Positions 32,645-41,724 of a stretch of DNA of 64,000 nt are shown here, one piece after another. Both the position numbers and the translations under genes were made by a program. This DNA comes from Rufibacter tibetensis. Its GTDB lineage: Bacteria; Bacteroidota; Bacteroidia; Cytophagales; Hymenobacteraceae. Under the pieces are notes generated by a model, which saw only the letters and a program-made list of their open reading frames with translations, had not been told where the DNA came from and did not search any database. How positions within the stretch are numbered: the first letter of the stretch is position 1; each line of letters begins with the position of its first letter. Location: assembly GCF_001310085.1 (NCBI RefSeq), contig NZ_CP012643.1:2077001-2141000 (forward strand). The letters are read 5' to 3'.

Positions 32645-34069
32645 TTACGGAAAGATACCCAAGGACTGGTAGCTCACGCCTATTTTCTCAATAGCGGCAT
32701 AAAAACCGGCCGTACGCAAGTCTGTAATGGCTTTGATTTGGTGTGTTACCTCGCGCATTTCCTGGTAGGCCGTGATCATGGTGTCTTCCAAACCAGAATA
32801 CACTAGGTCTTTCTCATCGGCACCGTGAATGATCAATGTCTTTTCTTCTGCGCTAAGGCTCTTGCCAGTAGTTTGCTCAATGGTGTTCACCAAGCGTTTC
32901 AGACTGGCTTCCTCAGCACGTTTTCCCATCCGCCCGAAGCGCACGTTTGACAAGTTCTTAAGCCACTCAAAATAGGAGACAGTTACCCCACCGGCGTTCA
33001 GGTACAAGTCTGGCAGAATCACTACCCCTTTGGCATGCAGGATACGTTCTGCTTCCTGGGTGATAGGGCCGTTGGCACCTTCGGCAATGATTTTGGCTTT
33101 GACGCGCTCTGCGTTACCAATGTGAATCTGGTTTTCCAGGGCTGCCGGTAACAGCACATCGCAGTCGTACTCCAGCATTTCTACGGAGTTGTTAATGAAC
33201 GTACCGCCCGGGTAACCCTGAAAGGTGGCGTTGTCTTTCCGGTAATGAAAGATGCTGTCAATGTCCAAACCATCTGGATTGAAAATACCGCCTTCGCGCT
33301 CGGCTACGCCAATGATAATGGCACCGTCTTGCTGCAGGAATTTACCGGCGTGGTAGCCCACGTTTCCTATCCCCTGGATGATGATGCGCTTGCCCGCTAC
33401 CCCACTGCTGAGGTTTAAAGGCTGAAGAACGGCGCTGTCATGCAAAGCTTCCCGCAGGCCGAAGAAGATACCTAACCCGGTCGCTTCGTTCCGGCCCCTG
33501 ATTCCGCCCTGGCCCACCGGTTTACCGGTTACGCAGCCCAGCGCATTGGTTTCACCAAATTTGAAAGCATGGTAGGTATCAGCGATCCAGGCCATTTCAC
33601 GGCCACTGGTTCCGTAATCTGGCGCAGGCACGTCAACGGCCGGACCAATAAGATTTTTCTTTATAAGTTCTGAGGCAAAACGGCGGGTAACCCGCTCCAG
33701 TGTTTCCACAGAGGACGTTCTGGGGTTAATTTTCACACCGCCTTTGGCACCGCCAAACGGTACGTCAACCACGGCGCATTTAAAGGTCATAAGGGTAGCC
33801 AGGGCTACTACCTCGTCTTCATCTACGTGCATACTGTACCTGATCCCGCCTTTGGTAGGCAGCTTATGCTGGCTATGCTGGGCCCGTATTCCTTCAAATA
33901 CCTGTATCTGTCCGTCTACCTCTACCGGGAAGTTTACTTTATAGACACTGTTACAGATCTTAATCTGCGAGATTATACCAGGATGTAGTTTAGAATGCTG
34001 GGCAGCCTGGTCAAAGTAATAATGGACGCTGTCCAGAAATTCTTTGCCGGGTGAAACGGTTTGGCTCAT
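32645..34069 (-). CDS. gdhA: Glutamate dehydrogenase (Glu/Leu/Phe/Val dehydrogenase family)
   Basis: Reversible oxidative deamination of glutamate to 2-oxoglutarate. 474 aa. Motifs: HKLPTKGGIRY (substrate Lys), ALMTFKCAVVDVPFGGAKGG in part (LMTFKCAVVDVPFGGAKGG; catalytic Lys in the glycine-rich segment), DVPAPDYGTSGREMAWI, GQGGIRGRNEATG, the nucleotide fold IIIQGIGNVGYHAG (about 240-253) and AEGANGPIT. Close to the NAD-preferring Glu/Leu dehydrogenases of Cytophagales (NAD preference inferred, not visible). Monocistronic with a strong terminator; divergent from the M28 peptidase. Confidence 0.92.
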   Translation of the reverse strand: MSQTVSPGKEFLDSVHYYFDQAAQHSKLHPGIISQIKICNSVYKVNFPVEVDGQIQVFEGIRAQHSQHKLPTKGGIRYSMHVDEDEVVALATLMTFKCAVVDVPFGGAKGGVKINPRTSSVETLERVTRRFASELIKKNLIGPAVDVPAPDYGTSGREMAWIADTYHAFKFGETNALGCVTGKPVGQGGIRGRNEATGLGIFFGLREALHDSAVLQPLNLSSGVAGKRIIIQGIGNVGYHAGKFLQQDGAIIIGVAEREGGIFNPDGLDIDSIFHYRKDNATFQGYPGGTFINNSVEMLEYDCDVLLPAALENQIHIGNAERVKAKIIAEGANGPITQEAERILHAKGVVILPDLYLNAGGVTVSYFEWLKNLSNVRFGRMGKRAEEASLKRLVNTIEQTTGKSLSAEEKTLIIHGADEKDLVYSGLEDTMITAYQEMREVTHQIKAITDLRTAGFYAAIEKIGVSYQSLGIFP

Positions 34070-34165
34070 ATTTTCTGCAATTGGTGGTTCTGTCTAAAAC
34101 GTACTAACGCTAGCTCACGTTGCTTACCTCTAAAAATGTTCCACGGAGAACAATTTGCCCTCCCT

Positions 34166-34199
34166 CTTTAAGCGTGCTTTCCGTAAAACGGGCCTAAAG
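34166..34199. repeat. Intergenic palindrome family, core copy (divergent promoter region)
   Basis: CTTTAAGCGTGCTTTCCGTA then AAACGGGCCTAAAG. One of the few copies not 3' of any gene: it lies between the divergent gdhA and M28 starts. Confidence 0.45.
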
Positions 34200-34298
34200 C
34201 GGTTTTGCCCTCCTTAAGAAGGTCATTTTTATTGGTTTCTGCGGAATATTACGGAAATTACGGGACAGAACACACCTACAAGCAAACAACACATTATT

Positions 34299-35675
34299 AT
34301 GTTTCTTTCTTTTCCTTCTTTTGCCCGCGCAGGTGCCGCTGCGATGGGTTTACTTTTTTTTTCCAACGTTACCTCGGCGCAAGCCATCGTGAAGACCGAT
34401 CCGGTGATCAAAACCATGACCGAGCAGGTGTCTGCCCAAGAACTGGAGCGCCTGGTACGTGGCTTGGTGAGCTTTGAAACCCGCCACTCACTCAGCACCG
34501 TCAAAGACAAGAAAAAGGGCATTGGCGCCGCCCGCAACTGGGCTGAGGCCGAAATGCAGAAAGCCGCTGCCACCTCCGGTGGTCGCATGACCGTGACCCA
34601 GGACAAATACATCGTGAAAGCCGATGGTCGCCGCATCAAAGAAGATGTGGAAATGGCCAACGTAATGGCTACCCTCAAAGGCACCGACCCGAATGACGAC
34701 CGGGTGTTCATTGTCAGCGGCCACATAGATTCCCGCAACACCGATGTGATGGACGCGAAAGGTAAAGCCCCGGGAGCGAATGATGACGGGTCCGGCACTG
34801 CCGCCGTAATTGAACTGGCCCGCGTCATGGCCAAACAGCAGTTCCCGGCTACTATCATTTTTGTGTGCGTGCAGGGCGAAGAGCAAGGCCTCTACGGAGC
34901 CAGACACCTGGCTGATCGCGCCAAGAAAGAGAACTGGAACCTGGTAGCCATGCTCAACAATGACATGATTGGCAACTCCTTCTCAGACGAAACCAACCTT
35001 AAAGACAACACCCGCGTGCGGATCTTCTCTGAAGGCGTACCGGCATTTGAAACCCCAGAAATGACAGCCATGCGCAAAAGCACCGGTGGCGAGAACGACA
35101 GCCGTAGCCGCCAACTGGCCCGTTACATGAAAGAAATGACAGCCCGCTACGTGCCCCAGCTGGAAGTAGTCCTGAACTACCGCACTGACCGTTTCCTACG
35201 TGGCGGCGACCATACCCCTTTCAGCCAGGCAGGTTTCACGGCCATCAGGGTGTGTGAAATGAACGAGAACTACCGCTACCAGCACCAAAACGTGCGCACT
35301 GAGAATGGCATCAACTACGGTGACTTCCCGGAGCACGTAGATTATGAATACGTGCGCAAGAATACGGCTATGAACCTGGCTACCCTGGCGAATCTGGCCC
35401 TGGCACCTGCCTCACCAGAAGAAGTGGGCGTGGTGACCAGCAACCTGACCAACCAGACTGAACTGCGCTGGAAAGCCCCAACCAAAGGGGAAAGACCAAC
35501 TGGTTACTACATTTTAATGCGGGAAACCTCAGCGCCTATGTGGGAGAAGAAAATCTACGTGGAAGGCACTACTACTACCCTGCCTTACTCTAAAGACAAC
35601 TACTTCTTCGCGGTACAGGCGGTAGATGCCGAGGGCCACGAGAGTTTACCCGTGATGCCGAAACCTATCAGATAA
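34299..35675 (+). CDS. M28 family zinc aminopeptidase with C-terminal fibronectin-like domain
   Basis: 458 aa, secreted (hydrophobic RAGAAAMGLLFFSNVTSAQA at the N-terminus). The two-zinc site is complete: His142 (SGHIDSR), Asp162/163 (ANDDGSG), Glu194-Glu195 (QGEEQG; general base and ligand), Asp222 (NNDMIGN) and His305 (GGDHTPF). Residues 370-458 form a beta-rich domain (TELRWKAPTKGERPTGYYIL) like fibronectin type III. It should trim extracellular or periplasmic peptides. Codon usage is more GC-rich than the average of the window. A hairpin terminator follows. Confidence 0.9.
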   Translation: MFLSFPSFARAGAAAMGLLFFSNVTSAQAIVKTDPVIKTMTEQVSAQELERLVRGLVSFETRHSLSTVKDKKKGIGAARNWAEAEMQKAAATSGGRMTVTQDKYIVKADGRRIKEDVEMANVMATLKGTDPNDDRVFIVSGHIDSRNTDVMDAKGKAPGANDDGSGTAAVIELARVMAKQQFPATIIFVCVQGEEQGLYGARHLADRAKKENWNLVAMLNNDMIGNSFSDETNLKDNTRVRIFSEGVPAFETPEMTAMRKSTGGENDSRSRQLARYMKEMTARYVPQLEVVLNYRTDRFLRGGDHTPFSQAGFTAIRVCEMNENYRYQHQNVRTENGINYGDFPEHVDYEYVRKNTAMNLATLANLALAPASPEEVGVVTSNLTNQTELRWKAPTKGERPTGYYILMRETSAPMWEKKIYVEGTTTTLPYSKDNYFFAVQAVDAEGHESLPVMPKPIR

Positions 35676-35691
35676 GAACCAGTATTAGGCC

Positions 35692-35747
35692 CATTTTCAG
35701 AAAATCCTCAAGAAACAGGCTCAGCGGTATTTACCACTGAGCTTGTT
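35692..35747 (+). terminator. Terminator after M28 gene combined with a palindrome-family core
   Basis: CCATTTTCAGAAAATCCTC (family core) runs directly into a stem AACAGGCTCAG (35714-35724) / CTGAGCTTGTT (35737-35747) with one mismatch. Confidence 0.6.
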
Positions 35748-35840
35748 CTCTTTCATAAGTACCTGTTCCAAATTCTTCAAAAAGCTGCGTAGGGTGAAAA
35801 TTTGGTTTACCTGTTTAAGACTAAACTTGTAATATTACAT

Positions 35841-37202
35841 ATGCACTCTGCTACAACTGCTCCAACTCCAAAACCCTCCCTTCTAACGTGGCTCCGGCAA
35901 CCGGTAGACAATGCGCCGCTGGTGGTATTCAGGTGGTTATTTGGGCTGCTTTTGTTTCTGGAAACGGCAGGGGCTATCGCTACCGGCTGGGTGAAGAAGA
36001 ACATGATAGAGCCTACGGTGTTCTTTCCCTTTATTGGGTTTGAATGGCTGAAGCCGCTCCCGGGCAATGGCATGTATTTTTATTACGGAGCCATGGCGCT
36101 GCTTGGACTGCTGGTAATGGTGGGGCTGTATTACAGGGCCAGTATTACTGCTTTTACCTTGTTGTGGTGGGGCTGCTACCTCATGCAGAAAACCAGTTAC
36201 AACAACCATTATTACCTGCTGCTGGTGCTGTGCTTTTTGATGATGCTGCTTCCCGCGCACAGGTATGCGTCTCTGGATGTGAAACGCAAGCCCTCTCTAC
36301 AGTCGCTTTCCTGCCCGCGCTGGTGCCTGTTGATCTTTGTGGCCCAGATGGGGATTGTCTATACCTATGCCGCCATTGCCAAGATAAATGTAGATTGGTT
36401 GGCTGGCGCTCCTATCAAAGTGTGGTTCGCAGCCAAAAGCCACTTTTGGCTCATTGGCGGACTTCTGCAGCAGGCGTGGTTTCAAAAACTGGTGGTTTAC
36501 GGCGGCATTTTCTTTGACTTGTTGATTGTACCGCTGTTGCTCTGGCGCCGCACTCGTATTTGGGCGTTTTTCATAGCTATCTTCTTCCATGGGTTTAATT
36601 CAGCGGTGTTCCACATTGGCATCTTCCCATATCTGGCATTAGCCTTGTGCCTCTTCTTCTTTCCGCCTGAAACGATCAGGAGAAGGTTCCTGCGTCGGAA
36701 ACCAGTACTTTCTACACAGGCATCTTCTGTCCCGGTTTTAGGTACAGGAGAAAAAGCGTTGTTTCTGCTTTTAGGCCTTCATCTTTTAATACAGGTGGTG
36801 CTGCCCCTCCGGCAATTCTGGTTTCCGGGAAACACCAACTGGACCGAAGAAGGTCACCGGATGTCCTGGCACATGATGCTGCGTTCCAAATCTGGGTATG
36901 CGCAGTATAAAGTGGTGGCTGACGGCAAGGTCTTTTGGGAAAACCCCGGTGAGCACCTTACACCAAAGCAGAGCCGTGTTGTGGCAACCCGCCCAGACCT
37001 GCTTTGGCAATATAGTCAGTTTCTGGCCCGTAAATACAAAAACATGGGCTTTTCAGAGGTGGAGGTATTTGCGCATACCAGCGTCAGCCTCAATCAACGC
37101 CCTTCTCAATTACTGGTAGACTCTACTGTCAATTTAGCGGCAGTGCCGTGGCAACCACACACCCCCTCTCCCTGGGTGGTACCTCTGCAGGAGAATAAAT
37201 AA
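35841..37202 (+). CDS. HTTM protein, vitamin K-dependent gamma-carboxylase-like
   Basis: 453 aa. Multi-pass membrane domain (about seven helices, residues 25-330), then a soluble beta-rich C-terminus. Motifs of the HTTM/VKGC family: NAPLVVFRWLFGLLLFLETA in part, KTSYNNHYYLLLVLCFLMML in part, and AAIAKINVDWLAG, where Lys181 aligns with the catalytic base lysine of human gamma-glutamyl carboxylase (VKKLDADW). Bacterial members have been proposed to be carboxylases or epoxidases acting with quinones; the substrate here is unknown. ATG 35841 is used rather than TTG 35802, which gives an atypical N-terminus. Monocistronic. Confidence 0.75.
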   Translation: MHSATTAPTPKPSLLTWLRQPVDNAPLVVFRWLFGLLLFLETAGAIATGWVKKNMIEPTVFFPFIGFEWLKPLPGNGMYFYYGAMALLGLLVMVGLYYRASITAFTLLWWGCYLMQKTSYNNHYYLLLVLCFLMMLLPAHRYASLDVKRKPSLQSLSCPRWCLLIFVAQMGIVYTYAAIAKINVDWLAGAPIKVWFAAKSHFWLIGGLLQQAWFQKLVVYGGIFFDLLIVPLLLWRRTRIWAFFIAIFFHGFNSAVFHIGIFPYLALALCLFFFPPETIRRRFLRRKPVLSTQASSVPVLGTGEKALFLLLGLHLLIQVVLPLRQFWFPGNTNWTEEGHRMSWHMMLRSKSGYAQYKVVADGKVFWENPGEHLTPKQSRVVATRPDLLWQYSQFLARKYKNMGFSEVEVFAHTSVSLNQRPSQLLVDSTVNLAAVPWQPHTPSPWVVPLQENK

Positions 37203-37503
37203 TTCTATAATAACTAACCCAACACTGAACCTGCCTGTGAAAAAGCATAGCACCAACTAGTTTCAGCGGTTCTTTGTAGAAAATGGGAAAGAAACACCGA
37301 ATTCTTCTAATCCATCTGTGAAACAGGAGACGTAAGAACAACTTTTCTAACCTATTTAAGTAAGTGCACGTAAGCGGCTTTGCTTATGATTTTAAAGCCT
37401 TAATTAGTGTTACCTTTCCAAAGTAGTAACACAAAATCACTGTTTGGCTCAAGGCTACAGAGCAAACGCAATCCGTCTATTTACCTTCATTCTAATTTTT
37501 TAT
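37203..37503. other. 301-bp leader region of the patatin gene
   Basis: No gene. A degenerate palindrome (GTTTC...GAAAC, about 37259-37295) fits the dispersed family loosely. TACCTTTC at 37411-37418 could be the -7 element of the patatin gene, giving a leader of about 80 nt. Confidence 0.35.
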
Positions 37504-39819
37504 ATGCCTACACTCTTATCTCACTTAAGGGTTCTATTAGTTTTTCTATTGCTGCTTTCTGTAGAGACCTCTGCGCAGAAAGTAGGAGTTGTATTGAGCG
37601 GCGGTGGCGCCAAAGGCCTGGCCCACGTGGGGGTTCTGAAAGTTCTGGAGAAAAACAAAATCCCCATAGACTACATTGTGGGCACCAGCATGGGCGCCGT
37701 GGTGGGCTCTTTGTATTCGGCAGGCTTTTCACCCCAGGACATAGAAGACCTGGTCTTATCGCCCAAGTTCCAGTACTGGGTTTCTGGCCGGCAACTGGAA
37801 GACCGTGCCTTTAACTACTTCAGCTTAGACCCTTCTCCTGCCGCTTTGCGGTTGCCCCTTACACTACAGTCAAGCCTGAAAGTACAGACCACCGGGGGTC
37901 TCATCAGTGATGTGAACCTCAACTACGCACTGGCTTCTACCTTGGCTGCGGGGAGTGCCATTGCAAAATATGATTTCAATAAGCTTTTCGTGCCCTTCAG
38001 GGCGCTTACCGCCGAAATCTTCACCCGGCAGCAGATTGTGCAACGCAAGGGATCTCTCGCAGATGCCGTCCGGAACTCCATGGCGGTTCCGCTGGCGTTT
38101 AGGCCTATTCGGCAGTCAGATGGCCGCTATCTGTTTGATGGAGGCCTTTTCAACAACTTCCCTACCGATGTCATGCGCTCAGAGTTTAAGCCCGATGTTA
38201 TCATTGGTGTTAACGTGGGCGATGTTTCTTTTAAGAAATACCCCACAGACAAAGATGATGAGTTGCTGGGCAGTTCGCTTATTTTCCTGAGTTTTGATGT
38301 AGCTGATACACTCGCCGTAGGTCCTAATGGCATTTTGATTCAGCCTGATCTGGAGGGCTACGGCACCACAGACTTCGCGAAGGTGAAAGACCTTATTGAC
38401 ATTGGCGTAAAGTCTACCGAAGCTAAATTACCACAACTGAAACAACGGATTAAACGGGAAGAAGACTCTGTGCAATTAGCGCATAGAAGGGCAGCTTTCC
38501 AGAAACAAGCTCCTCCACCCCAGTTCGCCAGAGTTCAGGTGCAGGGCCTCAAAGAAAACCAAAACAAGTATGTAAGCAGGTTCTTTCTGCGCAGAGGTGA
38601 TGAGTACACCATAGATGAAATTGAAGAAGGCTATTACCGCTTAGCCGCCAATGACTTCTTCAGGGGCATTTACCCACGTATTCAATATGACAGTACCGCC
38701 AGGGGCTATGTGCTCAGCATTGACGCCCAGCAGAGCAACAATGCCACAGCGGAGGTTGGTGCTGTGTTCAGTACTCGTCCTGTTGATAACCTCTACGTGG
38801 GCCTGGAGTACCGCTACTTAAACCGTCTGTTATACACAGTGGGGCTTAATGCCAACTTAGGCAGGTTCTATTCAGCAGGCCAGTTTGGCATACGCCTGAA
38901 TGTGCCCGCGCGCGTGCCTTTCTACATAGAACCTTCAGTCATGTACAGCAGTGTTAATTACCAGGGAACCAAAACTTTCCTGGATAGAGATGCCGCCAGC
39001 ACCCAGGTGCGCCAACGCGATTTCAAGTTAGGACTGCAGACGGGTTTTAGCCATAACTTCAGAAGCAGGTTTGTCATTGATGGAGCTTATTTCTCCAATG
39101 AAGACGAGTACGCCAATGTGGAAAACGTTTCTTCTGATGATAAATTAGACGAGACCGACTTTGTGGGATTGACCAGTGCCTTCCGGTTTGAACGCAACTC
39201 CCTGAACCGTAAAATGTATTCCACCCGTGGGCACCGGGCAGTGCTGGGAGTACGCGCAGTAATGGGAGAAGAAGCCTATAAACCAGGTTCCACGTCTCTG
39301 ATGACCGAAGGTAGAACAGAAGACCACAAGTGGCTGCAGTTTTCGGCTACCTATGAGGGCTACTATCCTTTCAACAATGATAGAAGCAGCTGGGGATACT
39401 TCTTTGAAGGGGTAATCAGCACGCAGGATCTATTCTCTAACTACCGGTCATCGCTTACCTCTTCCCCGGTTTTTAACCCACTGCCAGACTCCCGCACGTT
39501 GTTTCTGGATACGTACCGTTCTTCCCGTTATGCTGCGGCAGGCTTGCGTTATTCACAGAATTTGTTCGCCAAATTTGAATGGCGGACCGAGGCCTTCACG
39601 CACCTTATCCACAGACCCCTGGAAGAAGGAATCATGCAACAAGCCATCAGGGCCAAAGGTTTTGACCGGCCCAGGCTAACTGCTAGTACTGGCATCATCA
39701 TGCAATTACCCATTGGTCCGGCTGCCCTGCATTTCATCCATTATGACGATAATGAAAACCGATGGAGTGTCTTCGGGCACGTAGGCTTCCTGTTATTTAG
39801 AGGCCGAACCCTCCAATAA
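37504..39819 (+). CDS. Patatin-like phospholipase fused to an outer-membrane beta-barrel
   Basis: 771 aa. Signal peptide (MPTLLSHLRVLLVFLLLLSV), then a patatin domain (about 25-300): oxyanion loop GGGAKGLAHVG, nucleophile Ser62 in GTSMG and catalytic Asp212 in DGGLFNN. A POTRA-like segment (VQVQGLKENQNKYVSRFFLR region, about 330-410) is followed by an Omp85/surface-antigen barrel ending in VFGHVGFLLFRGRTLQ. This is the type Vd (PlpD-like) layout, in which the barrel places a lipase at or beyond the outer membrane, though here the phospholipase precedes a BamA-like barrel as in many Bacteroidota. ATG 37504 is chosen; the open frame from TTG 37444 adds a non-signal segment. Confidence 0.9.
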   Translation: MPTLLSHLRVLLVFLLLLSVETSAQKVGVVLSGGGAKGLAHVGVLKVLEKNKIPIDYIVGTSMGAVVGSLYSAGFSPQDIEDLVLSPKFQYWVSGRQLEDRAFNYFSLDPSPAALRLPLTLQSSLKVQTTGGLISDVNLNYALASTLAAGSAIAKYDFNKLFVPFRALTAEIFTRQQIVQRKGSLADAVRNSMAVPLAFRPIRQSDGRYLFDGGLFNNFPTDVMRSEFKPDVIIGVNVGDVSFKKYPTDKDDELLGSSLIFLSFDVADTLAVGPNGILIQPDLEGYGTTDFAKVKDLIDIGVKSTEAKLPQLKQRIKREEDSVQLAHRRAAFQKQAPPPQFARVQVQGLKENQNKYVSRFFLRRGDEYTIDEIEEGYYRLAANDFFRGIYPRIQYDSTARGYVLSIDAQQSNNATAEVGAVFSTRPVDNLYVGLEYRYLNRLLYTVGLNANLGRFYSAGQFGIRLNVPARVPFYIEPSVMYSSVNYQGTKTFLDRDAASTQVRQRDFKLGLQTGFSHNFRSRFVIDGAYFSNEDEYANVENVSSDDKLDETDFVGLTSAFRFERNSLNRKMYSTRGHRAVLGVRAVMGEEAYKPGSTSLMTEGRTEDHKWLQFSATYEGYYPFNNDRSSWGYFFEGVISTQDLFSNYRSSLTSSPVFNPLPDSRTLFLDTYRSSRYAAAGLRYSQNLFAKFEWRTEAFTHLIHRPLEEGIMQQAIRAKGFDRPRLTASTGIIMQLPIGPAALHFIHYDDNENRWSVFGHVGFLLFRGRTLQ

Positions 39820-39847
39820 TATCTGCTTTCAGAAAAACCATCAAGGG

Positions 39848-39891
39848 TTCTGTTTAGGGGCTACCTTCTAAAAAGTAGCCCCTAAACAGAA
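39848..39891. terminator. Bidirectional terminator between patatin and DUF2807 genes
   Basis: Perfect 17-bp stem TTCTGTTTAGGGGCTAC / GTAGCCCCTAAACAGAA with a 10-nt loop, between convergent genes. A palindrome-family half core (GCTTTCAGAAAAACC) precedes at 39826-39840. Confidence 0.9.
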
Positions 39892-39907
39892 TTTGGTCTC
39901 AACTCTG

Positions 39908-40633
39908 CTAGCTGCGTTTTTTCACAGAGCCACTACCACTCACCCGGCTATCTACGCTTGGGCTACCTTCATAGGATACTTTGCCGCTTCCACTGATGCT
40001 GGACCTCAACGAAGTGGTAGCGTTGATCTCACAAGAACCTGAACCGCTAATGCTTACTTTGGCATCATTGGTTTTAAATGCATATCCTTTCATAGAGCCG
40101 GAGCCACTTACCGAGATGGTGCTTTGCTTGCCTGTGCCTTGCAACTCAATACTTCCAGAACCTGAGATGCGGCTAGAAAGGTTGTCTACGTTCGCGTTTA
40201 ACTGGATATTTCCAGATCCGCTTACTGCCAAATCCATAGAGGCGCTTTTGAAGGTACCTTCCCCTTTGATCTTGCCAGAACCACTCACAGACAAAGCCTC
40301 TATCTGCGGAACGGTGATGTAGATGGTCACTCGCTTCTTGCCTGAAGACCAGTTGTTATTGTTGTCATGGTCTTTTCTCCTGATGTTGAGTTTACCGTTT
40401 TGCACCTCGGTTACCAGTTGTATTAACTGTTCTGCATCTCCTTCTACCTTCACACTGTGGGTACTGCCTTGGCGCAGGATCACATTTGCGGGGTACGCTA
40501 GCCCTATTTTCTGGAAAGGACCTACATTTCGGGTTTGCTCATCGGCAACCATGCGCACGCTTACTTTGAAAGAAGACAAAGAAGCAAATAGGGCTAACAC
40601 AGCCAGTAAAGAAAAGAAGGTAGTTTTTTTCAT
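39908..40633 (-). CDS. DUF2807 (head GIN domain) secreted protein
   Basis: 241 aa with a signal peptide (MKKTTFFSLLAVLALFASLS). The remainder is a right-handed beta-helix-like GIN domain: FQKIGLAYPANVILRQG, VTIYITVPQIEALSVSGSG, and eight or more turns each carrying SGSG (SVSGSGKIKG, AVSGSGNIQL, RISGSGSIEL, SVSGSGSMKG, SISGSGSCEI, SISGSGKVSY, RVSGSGSV). Family members are putative auto-transporter adhesin heads; a cell-surface or periplasmic role is inferred only. Monocistronic. Confidence 0.85.
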   Translation of the reverse strand: MKKTTFFSLLAVLALFASLSSFKVSVRMVADEQTRNVGPFQKIGLAYPANVILRQGSTHSVKVEGDAEQLIQLVTEVQNGKLNIRRKDHDNNNNWSSGKKRVTIYITVPQIEALSVSGSGKIKGEGTFKSASMDLAVSGSGNIQLNANVDNLSSRISGSGSIELQGTGKQSTISVSGSGSMKGYAFKTNDAKVSISGSGSCEINATTSLRSSISGSGKVSYEGSPSVDSRVSGSGSVKKRS

Positions 40634-41000
40634 GGAAGTAGCATTAATTTCAATCTAAAGATGGACTGGCACTACTAATGGTTGCTTTTATAGGTGCATT
40701 TTTTTGTCTATTTGAAGATGCAGCAGTTTTACTGAGTAGCTCGTTCCTTACTTCTTTACCCACTAGGAAGTAGTTCAACTGTCATAAAAATAGAAATGCT
40801 CCCCTTTGATCGCGGGGTTTGAGTTTTCCAAGGTGCTTTTCAAAATGAAGTACTATATGAGCAGACTGCTTGATGTGTCACCAGCGAATGCACCCAGAAA
40901 CTTCAGCAACGGAGAGCCATTGGGTACTTCCTGACTTCGGCAGTTTCAGTGGTTGAACGCAAAGTAGAAGCGAAGTACATCTGGTCAGTTCCAGTTTCTA

Positions 41001-41048
41001 GCTCGAGTTTTAGGGCTGATTTCCAGAGAACTGCTCTAAAACTCGGGC
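41001..41048. repeat. Intergenic palindrome family, full copy
   Basis: Arms CGAGTTTTAG (41004-41013) / CTAAAACTCG (41036-41045), extendable to 13 bp with one wobble, around GGCTGATTTCCAGAGAACTG. Just beyond the fasciclin gene terminator. Confidence 0.7.
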
Positions 41049-41067
41049 TATCTTTTACAAAGCAAAA

Positions 41068-41099
41068 AGAAAGGGCCACCTGTATGGGTGGCCCTTTCT
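41068..41099 (-). terminator. Terminator after fasciclin gene
   Basis: 13-bp stem AGAAAGGGCCACC / GGTGGCCCTTTCT, loop TGTATG, 23 bp after the stop codon at 41122; T-rich on the minus strand side. Confidence 0.85.
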
Positions 41100-41121
41100 C
41101 ACATTCACAGATGTATATATC

Positions 41122-41631
41122 TTAAAAGGTACTTTTGCTAGCTTGAAAGGATCCGTTTAATTGATGCCATACGCCATTTAAGTAGCGTTGATCTGATTTC
41201 GCTAGTTTTACCCCGCTCACTAGTAACTCACCTTTCTTACGGCAGATGCGCAGGCTGTTTCCGTTGATGGTCTTCAGGTCAGCGCCATCTTTCAGGTCTT
41301 CTGTGGTGAGGCTACCTTTCACGATATGCTGCTCCAGATACGTTTTGAGTTGATCAGGCGAATCATTTTGGTGATGGGTTAGCGCACTGGCAGAGGGGGC
41401 AAAAAGGGTGTATTCCTCCCCGTTTGACAAAATCGGCATTAAACCGGCTTTGGTCACCATATCCAGAAGCAGTTGGTTCTTTTGTGCAATTCCCTCGCCC
41501 AGACTCTGGTTGGTAATGCTGGCGGTTGCCGCCAGTTTAGCCGTTAAAGACTGTGCATCGGTTCTTAGCTGCCCCCACAGGCACAAACATAGCACCAGAC
41601 AAACCTTCGCATAATTTAAGAACCTTTCCAT
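41122..41631 (-). CDS. Fasciclin (FAS1) domain protein, secreted
   Basis: 169 aa with a signal peptide (YAKVCLVLCLCLWGQLRTDA). One FAS1 domain: LLDMVTKAGLMPILSNGEEY, TLFAPSASAL (box H1), LKTYLEQHIVKGSLTTEDL, LKTINGNSLRI and SDQRYLNGVWHQLN (box H2 region, degenerate). FAS1 domains mediate adhesion or protein contacts at cell surfaces. ATG 41631 is the start. The four residues FQAS near the end replace the usual IDxVLxP strand end, so the domain is slightly shortened. Confidence 0.8.
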   Translation of the reverse strand: MERFLNYAKVCLVLCLCLWGQLRTDAQSLTAKLAATASITNQSLGEGIAQKNQLLLDMVTKAGLMPILSNGEEYTLFAPSASALTHHQNDSPDQLKTYLEQHIVKGSLTTEDLKDGADLKTINGNSLRICRKKGELLVSGVKLAKSDQRYLNGVWHQLNGSFQASKSTF

Positions 41632-41724
41632 CTTCCCTCCATCTAAAAGCGCTGTACTACAATAGTATACGAGCTTTCTTAAATAAGGGATGTAGGAAGA
41701 CTTCTACCAGAAGTGCAAAACGCT

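Larger units (their letters stand above)
40634..41121. other. 488-bp intergenic region
   Basis: No credible ORF. It contains a degenerate palindrome-family copy at about 40820-40850, a full copy at 41001-41048 and the terminator at 41068-41099. The DUF2807 promoter must lie in the 40640-40760 part, which is AT-rich. Confidence 0.4.
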
